Assembly: GCA_011053055.1 (NCBI GenBank)
Contig: DRHT01000046.1
Span: 1-41,095 of the forward strand
Source: Halopseudomonas sabulinigri
GTDB lineage: Bacteria > Pseudomonadota > Gammaproteobacteria > Pseudomonadales > Pseudomonadaceae
Direction of reading: 5' to 3'
DNA length: 41,095 nucleotides
Shown here: positions 1 to 9,791 of the stretch, in pieces
Numbering within the stretch: the first letter of the stretch is position 1
Layout of the letters: each line of letters opens with the position of its first letter
Notes under the pieces: generated by a model
Databases searched by the model: none
What the model saw: only the letters and a program-made list of their open reading frames with translations
What the model was told of the DNA's origin: nothing
Translations under genes and position numbers: made by a program

Positions 1-87
1 CTGGCGCTGACTCAGGCGGATGTAGCAGGTGATATTCACCTACCGGACAACAGCGCCGAGCCGATTGATATCGACCTGCAGCGGCGG
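1..87 (+). other. Inverted yhdP-like fragment at the window edge (probable chimeric junction)
   Basis: Plus-strand frame 1 is open from base 1 and stops at 88-90. It reads as a plausible YhdP-like segment (ADVAGDIHLPDNSAEP, then IDIDLQR). The same bases from about 43 to 87 are also the last codons of the minus-strand yhdP reading frame, which hits a stop at 40-42. Two sensible readings on opposite strands meeting in a near-palindromic stretch suggest an inverted join between two parts of one gene. That the plus-strand reading belongs to YhdP is judged by eye. Confidence 0.35.
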
Positions 88-966
88 TGAGTCTTTATGA
101 TCGAAGCTGATCTCGGGCGCTACCAGCGTACCCTGCAAGCGCTGCAAGCGCTGATTTTGCCAGCTACCCCAGAAACGCCCGCCAGCCACCAATTTTTGCA
201 GGTGGCTGCGTTCCAGCCAATCTTGCGGTAACCAGCGACTCCAATCGCTGGCCGGCAGCTCAAGAAAAAAGCCTAGCGACAAGTCGTCCAGGTTATCGCT
301 GTCGAGTAATCCACTCACCTGCCAGCGAACAAGCTCGCCGTCGGGCAGCCGCAGGCGGCCGTCCAGGCGCTGCCAGCCAGCGCCGTTAATCAATGTCAGC
401 TCGCCGCGCTCAAACTGCCAGCGCGGCTCGTCATAGGGGCTGACCGCGACTTGAGTCTCCAGCAAGGTGATACGGTGCTGTTCGCGCAGCACCTTAAGTG
501 CTTGCTCCATTCCGCCGAGCGACTGCGTCTGCTGACCGAGGCCGCGCAGATGCCAGTGACCCTCAGCATCTTCACTGATCGACAGTGATAAGCCTTCAAT
601 TTGCAGCGCGTCCATAACCAGACTTTGACGCCACAGGCTTTGCCATAGGTCCAAGCGAGCGGTGACATTGTCCAGAGCAAACAACATGGGGCTACCCGGA
701 TCAGTGTCCGCGTGCACTTCCAAGCCACGCAGGCGGAATACCGGCTGCGCGCCTTGCATCTGAGCACTCAAACTATCAAGACGGATATGTCTGCCCGTGA
801 TGGACTCCGCCTTCGCGACCAACTCAGCTTGATAGTTGGCAATCGCTGGCACGAACTGACGGCCCAAGCTGACATAGGCTGCTGCCAGCAAAAGCCAGGC
901 GACCAGTAGCAGAATCAGGCCATTAAGCCCTTGTTTAAGCCAGCGTTGCCACTGCACCCGCTTCAC
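40..966 (-). CDS. yhdP: YhdP/AsmA-like outer-membrane lipid transport protein, N-terminal part only
   Basis: This is the N-terminal 308 residues of a YhdP family protein (AsmA-like, TIGR02099), a large envelope protein of about 1,270 residues that spans the periplasm and helps move phospholipid to the outer membrane. The N-terminus has a basic start and one membrane segment at about residues 14-35, followed by beta-rich sequence typical of AsmA repeats. It starts 7 bases after the rng stop and follows rng in the same direction, the usual order in Pseudomonas. The frame ends at a TAG at 40-42. Because the sequence left of about base 85 looks like an inverted piece, I read this as a cut made by the end of the assembly, not a genuine truncated gene. 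Confidence 0.8.
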   Translation of the reverse strand: MKRVQWQRWLKQGLNGLILLLVAWLLLAAAYVSLGRQFVPAIANYQAELVAKAESITGRHIRLDSLSAQMQGAQPVFRLRGLEVHADTDPGSPMLFALDNVTARLDLWQSLWRQSLVMDALQIEGLSLSISEDAEGHWHLRGLGQQTQSLGGMEQALKVLREQHRITLLETQVAVSPYDEPRWQFERGELTLINGAGWQRLDGRLRLPDGELVRWQVSGLLDSDNLDDLSLGFFLELPASDWSRWLPQDWLERSHLQKLVAGGRFWGSWQNQRLQRLQGTLVAPEISFDHKDSPPLQVDINRLGAVVR

Positions 967-973
967 CAGCCCA

Positions 974-2431
974 TCACATCAACACCACGTCGTATTGTTC
1001 CTGGGTGTACATGGTCTCCACCTGAAACTTGATCGGACGTTCGATAAAGAGCTCCAAATCCGCTACGTTGCCCGATTCTTCGTCCAGCAGACGGTCGATC
1101 ACCGACTGCGAACCCAACACCATATAAGCACCCGCTTGATAGGCTCTAGCCTCGCGCAAAATTTCGCGGAAAATTTCGTAGCAAATGGTCTCCGGCGTTT
1201 TTTGAATGCCTCGACCCTGGCAGCAAGGGCAAGGCTCACAAAGTACCTGCTCAAGGCTTTCGCGCGTGCGCTTGCGGGTCATCTGAATCAAACCCAACTC
1301 GGTGATGCCAATGATGTTGGTTTTGGAATGATCACGCTCTAGCTGCTTTTCTAGCGTGCGCTGCACCTGGCGCTGATGCTCTTCATCTTCCATGTCGATA
1401 AAGTCGATGATGATGATGCCGCCAAGGTTACGCAGGCGCAGCTGCCGAGCAATAGAGGTAGCCGCTTCCAGATTAGTTTTGAAGATGGTTTCTTCGAGAT
1501 TCCGATGGCCGACAAACGCCCCGGTGTTAACGTCGATGGTAGTCATGGCTTCGGTCTGGTCGATCACCAAATGGCCGCCGGACTTGAGCATGACCTTGCG
1601 CTCCATCGCCTTCTGAATTTCGTCTTCCACGCTATACAGATCAAAAATCGGACGTTCGCCCGGGTAATGCTCCAGCAGCTCTTCCACACCGGGCATCAGC
1701 TCCTGCACAAACTGCTCGACCTTCTGGAAGGTTTCCCGCGAATCGATACGCACTTTTTCCAACCGAGGGTTAGCCAAATCGCGCAAGGTGCGCAAAGCCA
1801 ACGGCAGGTCTTCGTAAATAACCGACGGCGCTGGAGCCGCGCCCATTTGCTGGGTAATCTGCAGCCACAGGCGGCGTACATAAAGAATATCTACCAGAAT
1901 ATCCTCAGCGCGAGCACCCTCGGCTGCAGTACGCAGAATAAAGCCGCCGGCTTCATCGATGCCTTCCTGCTCCACGCAACCAGCAACCACTTGTTTGAGG
2001 CGATCGCGCTCAACTTCATCCTCAATTTTCAACGAAATGCCTACATGCGGGGTGCGCGGCATGTAAACCAAATAGCGTGAAGGGATCGATAGGTGGGTGG
2101 TCAAGCGGGCGCCCTTGGTGCCTATCGGGTCCTTGGTCACTTGCACCACCAGCGCTTTGCCTTCATGCACCAGTGCGCTGATGGTTTCGACCGCGGCCCC
2201 TTCGCGATCGGATATCTCTGAGGCGTGAATAAACGCGGCGCGCTCCAGGCCAATATCAACAAACGCCGCCTGCATGCCAGGCAGTACGCGTACCACCTTG
2301 CCTTTGTAGATGTTGCCGACGATGCCACGGCGCAGGGTGCGTTCGATATGCACCTCCTGCAGTACGCCGTTCTCGACCAGCGCTACGCGGGTTTCCATCG
2401 GGGTAATATTGATCAGGATTTCTTCGCTCAT
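974..2431 (-). CDS. rng: Ribonuclease G
   Basis: RNase G is an endoribonuclease of the RNase E/G family that matures the 5' end of 16S rRNA and cuts some mRNAs in the cytoplasm. The 485-residue product has the family length. An S1 RNA-binding domain lies at about residues 36-120. The catalytic metal-binding aspartates are D300 in TTIDVNTG and D343 in IIDFIDM. The zinc-link cysteines lie in CEPCPCC at 398-404. I chose the ATG at 2431, which has GGAAG upstream, over the ATG four codons earlier because the family starts MSEEILIN. It sits between maf and yhdP, 62 bases from maf, as the next member of the mre-maf-rng-yhdP string. Confidence 0.96.
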   Translation of the reverse strand: MSEEILINITPMETRVALVENGVLQEVHIERTLRRGIVGNIYKGKVVRVLPGMQAAFVDIGLERAAFIHASEISDREGAAVETISALVHEGKALVVQVTKDPIGTKGARLTTHLSIPSRYLVYMPRTPHVGISLKIEDEVERDRLKQVVAGCVEQEGIDEAGGFILRTAAEGARAEDILVDILYVRRLWLQITQQMGAAPAPSVIYEDLPLALRTLRDLANPRLEKVRIDSRETFQKVEQFVQELMPGVEELLEHYPGERPIFDLYSVEDEIQKAMERKVMLKSGGHLVIDQTEAMTTIDVNTGAFVGHRNLEETIFKTNLEAATSIARQLRLRNLGGIIIIDFIDMEDEEHQRQVQRTLEKQLERDHSKTNIIGITELGLIQMTRKRTRESLEQVLCEPCPCCQGRGIQKTPETICYEIFREILREARAYQAGAYMVLGSQSVIDRLLDEESGNVADLELFIERPIKFQVETMYTQEQYDVVLM

Positions 2432-2493
2432 GGGCTCTTCCATTCAAGTCTTGGCAACACAATACCGGTGTTGCGGGCCCCATGACAGCTGAG

Positions 2494-3084
2494 TTAGGCA
2501 GGCTGCCAGCAGGAAATGCCAAATCTATCGAGTAATGCCGCTGTTTCCGCCAAAGGTAGTCCAACCACGGCGCTGTAACTGCCGTTGATGTGTTCCACAA
2601 AGATCGCGCCCAACCCTTGAATGCCGTACGCACCGGCCTTGTCGGCTGGCTCGCCACTAGCCCAGTAGGCTTCACTCTCGGCGGGCGTAATGATGCGAAA
2701 GCGCACCTGCGTAACAACCAGCTGAACCTCTACCCGCTCTTCGCAGGCAACCGCCACTGCGGTCAGAACCTGATGTTCGCGACCTGACAGCGCCGCTAGC
2801 ATTGCCAGCGCATGCGCTCGATCACGCGGTTTACCGAGAATTTGTTGATTCAGCACTACAGCGGTATCTGCTGCCAGTACTACGGCGCCCGACGGAGCCG
2901 CGGCAACGCCGGCGCACACTTTGTCACGCGTTACACGCTCGACGTAAACCGACGGCACCTCGCCAGGCTCGACCTGCTCGTCAACCTGGCACACCAGTCG
3001 CGTCGTCGGCACACCAATTTGCGCGAGCAATTCACGACGTCGCGGCGAAGCCGAGGCCAGCAGCAAGCGCGGCTCAGATAACAC
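2494..3084 (-). CDS. maf: Maf family nucleoside triphosphate pyrophosphatase (YhdE type)
   Basis: Maf/YhdE proteins hydrolyse dTTP, UTP and modified pyrimidine triphosphates to monophosphates, cleaning the nucleotide pool; overexpression can block septation. The 196-residue product has the N-terminal phosphate-binding SASPRR at 11-16, the DTAV motif at 73-76, [10 protein letters not shown] at 148-157, and a [11 protein letters not shown] segment near 168, all typical of the family. The start is a GTG and overlaps the end of mreD by 11 bases, so translation is probably coupled. The position between mreD and rng is the normal one in gammaproteobacteria. The dTTP/UTP specificity is inferred from the YhdE-like context. 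Confidence 0.93.
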   Translation of the reverse strand: MLSEPRLLLASASPRRRELLAQIGVPTTRLVCQVDEQVEPGEVPSVYVERVTRDKVCAGVAAAPSGAVVLAADTAVVLNQQILGKPRDRAHALAMLAALSGREHQVLTAVAVACEERVEVQLVVTQVRFRIITPAESEAYWASGEPADKAGAYGIQGLGAIFVEHINGSYSAVVGLPLAETAALLDRFGISCWQPA

Positions 3085-3547
3085 GGAACCGTCGCTTGAT
3101 GCCCTGCAGAAGAGTGAAAACCCACGGCCAAAGAATCGCGCTGACCAGCGCCGGAAGCAGGAACAACAAGGTCGGCGGACGGTTACCGCTCAGACTGTTG
3201 AGCCACAGCAGCACCATCTGCGCGATACCGAAGACGGGCAACATGACCAGGCTTTGCTGCCACAAGGGAAAACGCCGAATTCGTTGGTGCAGCAACAACA
3301 GCTGCCACACCACCAGGGTCATCACCAGTGCGTGCTGGCCAAACAACTGGCCAAACAGCACATCGGTAACCAAACCCGCCAACCAGGCGGTGAGTAGCCC
3401 AACCCGGTGTGGCAATGTCATGACCCAGAAAGACAATACCAGCGCCAACCACATAGGGCGGCCCAAGTTAAATGGCTCAGGCATTGGCATCACGCTGAGC
3501 AGCAACGCAACCACGATAGTGAAGATGATAACCAGGCTACTGCGCAT
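3074..3547 (-). CDS. mreD: Rod shape-determining membrane protein MreD
   Basis: MreD is an integral inner-membrane part of the elongasome, linking MreC and MreB to the lateral-wall peptidoglycan synthases. The 157-residue product is almost entirely hydrophobic, with about five membrane segments, close to the family length of about 162. The start is the ATG at 3547 (MRSSLVIIF), which lies inside the last codons of mreC (11-base overlap) behind a GAGGAGG run. A longer upstream reading is only the mreC tail in another frame. It overlaps maf at its 3' end. Confidence 0.93.
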   Translation of the reverse strand: MRSSLVIIFTIVVALLLSVMPMPEPFNLGRPMWLALVLSFWVMTLPHRVGLLTAWLAGLVTDVLFGQLFGQHALVMTLVVWQLLLLHQRIRRFPLWQQSLVMLPVFGIAQMVLLWLNSLSGNRPPTLLFLLPALVSAILWPWVFTLLQGIKRRFRVI

Positions 3548-4508
3548 CGCTGGCGCCCTCCTCAGCTGCTGCGGCCGGAGCGGCATTATCCGTGGGTTCT
3601 GCCGCAGCGTCGGCTGCCGCAGCATCGGCTGGCGGGATATTGGCATCAGGCGTTAGGTCTAACGCTGGCAAGACGTCGCCGTAACCACTTTCCGGGCTGA
3701 ACACCAGCAACAGATAGCGACTACGATTCAACTGCGCAGAAGGCGCGACTCGTACCTCGGCAAAAGATTGGCTTGGGTGGCGCACCACCGATTGCACTCG
3801 CCCCACCGGATAACCCGCAGGGAAACGCTGACCGAGCCCTGAGCTGACCACAATGTCACCCTCGCGGATATCGGCAGTATCGCCAACGTAGCGCAATTCC
3901 AGCCATTCGTTGCGACCGGTACCGCTGGCAATCGCACGTAAACCATTGCGATTGACCTGCACAGGCAGGCTGTGAGAAGCGTCGGTAATCATCAGTACGC
4001 GGGCAGAATAAGGGAGCACTTCTACCACCTGGCCCATCAATCCGGTGGCGTCCAGTATCGGCTGACCGAGGAAAACGCCGTCACGCTCGCCTTTATCAAT
4101 CAAAATACGTTGGGTAAAAGGATTGGGGTCGACACCGATAAGTTCAGCGACCAACACTCGCTCATCCACCAAAGAGGACGAGTTGAGCAGCTCGCGCAGG
4201 CGCACGTTTTGCTCCGTCAACGTAGCTAGCTTCTGCAGCTTACGCTGTGTGAGCAGTGCTTCGGCACGGAGTCGTTCGTTATCGGTGATCAGCTGGACCC
4301 GGCTGGAGGTCAGTTCTGTCGCCGTGTCCCAGGCGCGCACTGGCAGCTCAGCCACGTAATACAGAGGAGAGACAAACAGACCCAGCTGAGAGCGCATAGG
4401 TTTCAGCGCATCAAAACGGGCATCTACCACCATTAAGGCGATGGACAACACCGTCAATACGATAAAACGTACGCCCAGCGAAGGGCCTTTGATAAATAGC
4501 GGTTTGAT
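3537..4508 (-). CDS. mreC: Rod shape-determining protein MreC, probable AUC start
   Basis: MreC is a bitopic inner-membrane protein whose periplasmic part forms filaments that organise PBP2 and the elongasome. The sequence has one N-terminal membrane segment, a coiled coil at about residues 75-115, a beta-rich periplasmic domain, and an Ala/Asp/Glu-rich tail of about 40 residues. The first ATG/GTG/TTG in frame is a TTG at 4457, which would cut into the membrane segment. Upstream in frame is KPLFIKGPSLGVRF, matching the E. coli MreC N-terminus (MKPIFSRGPSLQIR). The codon at the expected Met is ATC (4506-4508), with GAGGA seven bases before it. I therefore place the start there (323 residues). 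If only standard starts are allowed, use 4457. Confidence 0.85.
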   Translation of the reverse strand: MKPLFIKGPSLGVRFIVLTVLSIALMVVDARFDALKPMRSQLGLFVSPLYYVAELPVRAWDTATELTSSRVQLITDNERLRAEALLTQRKLQKLATLTEQNVRLRELLNSSSLVDERVLVAELIGVDPNPFTQRILIDKGERDGVFLGQPILDATGLMGQVVEVLPYSARVLMITDASHSLPVQVNRNGLRAIASGTGRNEWLELRYVGDTADIREGDIVVSSGLGQRFPAGYPVGRVQSVVRHPSQSFAEVRVAPSAQLNRSRYLLLVFSPESGYGDVLPALDLTPDANIPPADAAAADAAAEPTDNAAPAAAAEEGASDAQ

Positions 4509-4586
4509 GGCGAATTCCTCGCAGCCACAAGCTTGATGCGGTTAGCGGCAAGCCGGACGATGCCAGGAATCCCGGCGCAAAGAGCC

Positions 4587-4601
4587 CGCCTGCCGCAGGC
4601 G
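4587..4601 (-). other. Hairpin just after the mreB stop codon
   Basis: The 95-base spacer between mreB and mreC begins with a perfect 6-bp stem with a 3-base loop (CGCCTG/CAGGCG), two bases past the mreB stop. A second short stem of about 6 bp follows around 4561-4575. There is no U-tract, so these are not classic terminators. They could act as a 3' stabiliser or partial attenuator that lets mreB be expressed above mreC and mreD. That role is inference. Confidence 0.3.
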
Positions 4602-4603
4602 AC

Positions 4604-5952
<1,349 letters not shown>

Positions 5953-6240
5953 ATGTCTTTTGACCGCACAGATGTGGAAAAGATCGCTCATTTAGCACGT
6001 ATCGCTCTCACCGATGACGAAATACCTGCTACCACGGCCAAACTGTCAGGCATTCTTGGCCTCATCGACAAGATGCAGGCAGTCGATACCCGCGGCGTAA
6101 CTCCGTTGGCGCACCCGCTGGAAACGACTCAGCGCCTGCGCCCCGACACGGTTACCGAAAGCAACCAGCGTGATGCCTATCAGGCGATTGCCCCGGCCAC
6201 CGAGGCCGGTTTGTATCTGGTTCCCAAGGTCATCGAATAA
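5953..6240 (+). CDS. gatC: Asp/Glu-tRNA amidotransferase subunit C
   Basis: GatC is the small belt-like subunit that stabilises the GatA-GatB complex in the GatCAB amidotransferase, which converts Glu-tRNA(Gln) and/or Asp-tRNA(Asn) into the correctly charged amides. The 95-residue product starts [17 protein letters not shown] and has the family length and the conserved HPLE turn near residue 56. I chose the ATG at 5953, with GGAG at a good distance, over the upstream ATG five codons earlier. It leads gatA and gatB in one operon. Confidence 0.95.
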   Translation: MSFDRTDVEKIAHLARIALTDDEIPATTAKLSGILGLIDKMQAVDTRGVTPLAHPLETTQRLRPDTVTESNQRDAYQAIAPATEAGLYLVPKVIE

Positions 6241-6269
6241 TTCGCCGCGCCCCGACAAGAGATTACCCC

Positions 6270-7721
6270 ATGCATGAGAAAACCCTGGCCGAACTATCCC
6301 AGGCCCTGCAGAGCAAGACCCTGTCCAGCGTTGAGCTGACACAACACTACCTCAAGCGCATTGAGACGTTCGATGGAAAATTGAACAGCTACATCACGGT
6401 ATCACCGGATCTAGCACTGAATCAGGCCAAGGCCGCCGATGAGCGTATCGCTGCGGGCACGGCTACGGCGCTCACCGGCATCCCGCTGGCGCACAAGGAC
6501 TTATTTTGCACCCAAGGCTTGCGCACCAGTTGTGGCTCGAAAATGCTCGACAATTTTATCGCGCCTTATGAATCAACCGTCACTCAGCGCTTTATCGATG
6601 CTGGCGCGGTCACGCTGGGTAAAACCAATCTGGATGAGTTCGCCATGGGCTCATCCACCGAATCCAGCTTCTATGGTCCAACCCGCAATCCTTGGGACAC
6701 AGAGCGCGTACCCGGCGGATCCTCCGGCGGCTCTGCAGCTGCCGTTGCAGCCCGCCTATGCGCTGCCGCTACTGGCACCGATACCGGTGGCTCGATTCGC
6801 CAGCCAGCCGGTTTTACCGCGCTGACCGGCCTGAAACCCACTTACGGACGGGTTTCGCGCTGGGGCATGATTGCTTACGCCTCCAGCCTGGATCAAGGCG
6901 GCCCGATGGCGCGCACCGCCGAGGACTGTGCACTGATGCTGCAAGCCATGGCCGGTTTTGACGACAAAGACTCAACCAGCGTCGATCAACCTGTCGATAA
7001 CTACAGCGCCAGCCTGAACGACTCACTCACGGGCCTGCGCATCGGTCTGCCAAAGGAGTATTTCGCTGGCGGCCTGGACGCCGCTACCGCTGATGCTATT
7101 GATGCTGCGGTAAAGCAGTTCCAGGCGCTCGGCGCCGAGGTAAAGGAAATCAGCCTGCCGAACGCCGAACTGGCAATCCCCGCCTATTACGTCATTGCTC
7201 CGGCCGAAGCTTCTTCAAACCTGTCACGCTTTGATGGCGTGCGCTTCGGCTACCGTTGCAACGATCCGGCCGACCTAACCGATCTGTATAAACGCTCACG
7301 GGGCGAAGGCTTTGGCCCAGAAGTGAAACGCCGCATCATGGTGGGTGCATACGCGCTCTCTGCTGGCTATTACGACGCCTACTATCTGCAGGCACAGAAG
7401 ATTCGCCGCCTGATCAAGAATGACTTTATGGCTGCCTACGAGCAGGTCGATGTGATTCTCTGCCCGACCTCGCCAACACCGGCATTCAAGATCGGCGAAA
7501 AGATCGACGACCCGGTCAGCCTTTATTTGACCGACATTTATACCATTACCGCCAACCTCGCCGGTGTTCCGGGTATCGCCCTGCCCGCCGGGTTTGCCAA
7601 TGGTCTGCCGCTGGGCATGCAATTACTTGGGCCTTACTTCAGCGAAGCCCGCTTGCTCAATATTGCGCATCAGTACCAACAGGTCACTGACTGGCATCAA
7701 CGCGCTCCGGCCGGTTACTGA
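6270..7721 (+). CDS. gatA: Asp/Glu-tRNA amidotransferase subunit A
   Basis: GatA is the amidase-signature subunit that releases ammonia from glutamine and channels it to GatB. The 483-residue protein has the Lys-cisSer-Ser catalytic set: K76 in AHKDLF, the first Ser of SSGGS at 151, and the nucleophile S175 in [11 protein letters not shown]. The rest matches the amidase signature family in length. It lies 29 bases after gatC and 14 bases before gatB, so the three subunits are co-transcribed. Confidence 0.97.
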   Translation: MHEKTLAELSQALQSKTLSSVELTQHYLKRIETFDGKLNSYITVSPDLALNQAKAADERIAAGTATALTGIPLAHKDLFCTQGLRTSCGSKMLDNFIAPYESTVTQRFIDAGAVTLGKTNLDEFAMGSSTESSFYGPTRNPWDTERVPGGSSGGSAAAVAARLCAAATGTDTGGSIRQPAGFTALTGLKPTYGRVSRWGMIAYASSLDQGGPMARTAEDCALMLQAMAGFDDKDSTSVDQPVDNYSASLNDSLTGLRIGLPKEYFAGGLDAATADAIDAAVKQFQALGAEVKEISLPNAELAIPAYYVIAPAEASSNLSRFDGVRFGYRCNDPADLTDLYKRSRGEGFGPEVKRRIMVGAYALSAGYYDAYYLQAQKIRRLIKNDFMAAYEQVDVILCPTSPTPAFKIGEKIDDPVSLYLTDIYTITANLAGVPGIALPAGFANGLPLGMQLLGPYFSEARLLNIAHQYQQVTDWHQRAPAGY

Positions 7722-7735
7722 GAGGATTGACAGCT

Positions 7736-9184
7736 ATGCAATGGGAAATCGTCATCGGGCTGGAAATCCACGCCCAGCTCACCACCGCGTCGAAGATCTT
7801 CTCCGGCAGCGCTACCACCTTCGGCGCTGAGCCCAACACCCAAGCCAGCCTGATCGACTTGGGTATGCCCGGCACCTTGCCGGTGCTCAACGCTCAAGCC
7901 GTGCGCAAGGCAGTCAAGTTTGGTCTGGCGATTGATGCCGAGATTGGCATGACTAACGTCTTCGCTCGCAAAAATTACTTCTACCCAGACCTGCCCAAGG
8001 GTTACCAGACCAGTCAAATGGACCACCCTGTGGTAGGCAAAGGCTTTTTGGATATCACCCTGGATGACGGCACCGTCAAACGCGTTGGCGTGACCCGCGC
8101 GCACCTTGAAGAAGACGCAGGCAAAAGCTTGCACGAGGATTTTCAGGGTATGAGCGGCATCGACCTCAACCGCGCCGGCACACCGCTGCTGGAAATCGTC
8201 TCCGAGCCTGACATGCGCAGCGCAAAAGAAGCGGTGGCGTATGCCAAAACGGTTCACTCACTGGTGCGCTATCTCGGCATCTGTGACGGCAACATGGCCG
8301 AAGGTTCGCTACGCTGTGACTGCAACGTATCGATTCGCCCCAAGGGCCAAGCCGAGTTCGGCACTCGCTGCGAGATCAAGAACGTCAACTCTTTCCGTTT
8401 TATCGAAAAGGCGATCAATACCGAAGTGCAGCGTCAGATCGAATTGATCGAAGACGGCGGCAAGGTAGTACAGGAAACCCGCCTGTACGACCCGAACAAG
8501 GACGAAACCCGTTCCATGCGCAGCAAGGAAGAAGCCAACGACTACCGTTACTTCCCCTGCCCTGATCTGCTGCCAGTCGTGCTCGAACCCGCCTTCCTTG
8601 AGGAAGTGCGTGCAGAGCTGCCCGAACTCCCTCAACAAAAACGTGAGCGTTTCGTCAGCCAGTTTGGTCTATCCACCTACGATGCCAGCGTACTTTCGGC
8701 GCAACGTGAGCTGGCAGACTACTTTGAAGAAGTGCAACGCGTATGCGATGACGCGAAGCTGGCTGCTAACTGGGTGATGGGCGAGCTATCCAGCCTGCTG
8801 AACAAGGCTGACCTGGACATCGAGCAGTCTCCTGTCAGCGCAGCTCAGCTGGGCGGCATGATCCAGCGCATTAAAGACAACACCATTTCCGGCAAGATCG
8901 CTAAAATGGTGTTTGAAGCGCTGGCCAACGGTGAAGGCGACAGCGCCGATGCGGTCATTGAAGCCAAAGGTCTCAAGCAGGTCACTGACAGCGGCGCCAT
9001 CGAAACGATGCTCGACGAGGTGCTGGCAGCGAACGCCGAACAGGTCGAACAGTATCGTGCGGCCGAAGAAGCCAAGCGCGGCAAGATGTTCGGCTTCTTC
9101 GTTGGACAGGCGATGAAGGCATCTAAAGGCAAGGCAAACCCGCAGCAGGTCAATGAATTGCTGCGCAAAAAACTGGATAGCTGA
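7736..9184 (+). CDS. gatB: Asp/Glu-tRNA amidotransferase subunit B
   Basis: GatB binds the misacylated tRNA, phosphorylates the side chain of Glu or Asp, and completes transamidation. The 482-residue protein opens with [15 protein letters not shown] and carries the conserved RTGTPLLE-like segment ([18 protein letters not shown]), the tRNA-recognition core, and a C-terminal YqeY-like tail domain ending near [11 protein letters not shown]. The ATG at 7736 has GAGAGGA upstream; a TTG three codons earlier is less likely. It is the last gat gene. Confidence 0.97.
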   Translation: MQWEIVIGLEIHAQLTTASKIFSGSATTFGAEPNTQASLIDLGMPGTLPVLNAQAVRKAVKFGLAIDAEIGMTNVFARKNYFYPDLPKGYQTSQMDHPVVGKGFLDITLDDGTVKRVGVTRAHLEEDAGKSLHEDFQGMSGIDLNRAGTPLLEIVSEPDMRSAKEAVAYAKTVHSLVRYLGICDGNMAEGSLRCDCNVSIRPKGQAEFGTRCEIKNVNSFRFIEKAINTEVQRQIELIEDGGKVVQETRLYDPNKDETRSMRSKEEANDYRYFPCPDLLPVVLEPAFLEEVRAELPELPQQKRERFVSQFGLSTYDASVLSAQRELADYFEEVQRVCDDAKLAANWVMGELSSLLNKADLDIEQSPVSAAQLGGMIQRIKDNTISGKIAKMVFEALANGEGDSADAVIEAKGLKQVTDSGAIETMLDEVLAANAEQVEQYRAAEEAKRGKMFGFFVGQAMKASKGKANPQQVNELLRKKLDS

Positions 9185-9245
9185 ACCGATCCCGGGGCGA
9201 CAAGGTCACAGATCTTTAGCCCCCCGACACTTCGAGGACCCAGCC

Positions 9246-9665
9246 ATGCGTCGAGCAGCGATTTGGATCGCCACACTGCTATTGTTGTCGTCGATCGGCG
9301 GCCCGGCCTTTGCTTATGCCGACCACCTGCAAAGCCAGGAGGGGGAGCAGTGGACGCAGGTCGGCAAAGCCTCTTACTACTCATCGCGCCTGCACGGCCG
9401 CCGAACGGCCAGCGGCGAGCCCTACGACGAAACCGCGTTAACGGCAGCCCACCCTACCCTGCCATTCGGCACCTTGATCAAAGTCACCAACTTATACAAC
9501 GACCGCAGCGTCGTGTTACGTGTAAATGACCGAGGGCCCTTTGTGGGTCATCGCGTGATTGACGTGTCGCAAATAGCCGCCGAACAACTCGGCATGATCC
9601 GCGCCGGCAGCGTGCGAGTTCGAGTCGAATACTTCGCCGAAGAGGAGGAGGAAACAGAAGACTGA
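9246..9665 (+). CDS. RlpA-like double-psi beta-barrel protein, minimal form
   Basis: The 139-residue protein has a cleavable signal peptide (to about residue 26, ...GGPAFA) followed by one RlpA-like double-psi beta-barrel domain. That domain carries the family motifs GKASYYSSRLHGRRTASGE, TAAHPTLPFGT and VNDRGPF. RlpA proteins are septal lytic transglycosylases that cut denuded glycan. This copy has no lipobox cysteine and no C-terminal SPOR domain, so it should be a soluble periplasmic protein and not the classical lipoprotein RlpA. It ends in an acidic run (EEEEETED). The start is the ATG at 9246 behind GAGG; the reading upstream overlaps gatB. The substrate is inferred only. Confidence 0.88.
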   Translation: MRRAAIWIATLLLLSSIGGPAFAYADHLQSQEGEQWTQVGKASYYSSRLHGRRTASGEPYDETALTAAHPTLPFGTLIKVTNLYNDRSVVLRVNDRGPFVGHRVIDVSQIAAEQLGMIRAGSVRVRVEYFAEEEEETED

Positions 9666-9689
9666 CCCTGCGCTTATTTCCACTCGGGA

Positions 9690-9718
9690 ATGACGGAACC
9701 TTGCGTATCACTATACTA
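9690..9718 (+). promoter_or_regulatory. Candidate sigma-70 promoter for the BCCT gene
   Basis: ATGACG (9690-9695) and TATACT (9713-9718) are separated by 17 bases, a fair match to -35 and -10 elements. They lie about 75 bases before the BCCT start. Confidence 0.5.
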
Positions 9719-9791
9719 AGAGCACCATCGGCAATAGCCGACCCGGCCGCCGCGGAGGATAGGCAGCCCGAATCCACAGAAGGAGTCCCGC

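Noticed and set aside
1376..2080. Plus-strand open frame of 234 codons opposite rng
   Set aside because: It is antisense to the catalytic region of RNase G, has no family motifs and no ribosome-binding site, and reads as a codon-bias shadow.
2802..3656. Plus-strand open frame of 284 codons opposite maf and mreD
   Set aside because: Arg/Pro/Thr-rich low-information protein spanning two real genes on the other strand; a shadow frame.
7715..8257. Minus-strand open frame of 180 codons opposite gatB
   Set aside because: Lies wholly within gatB with no recognisable domain.
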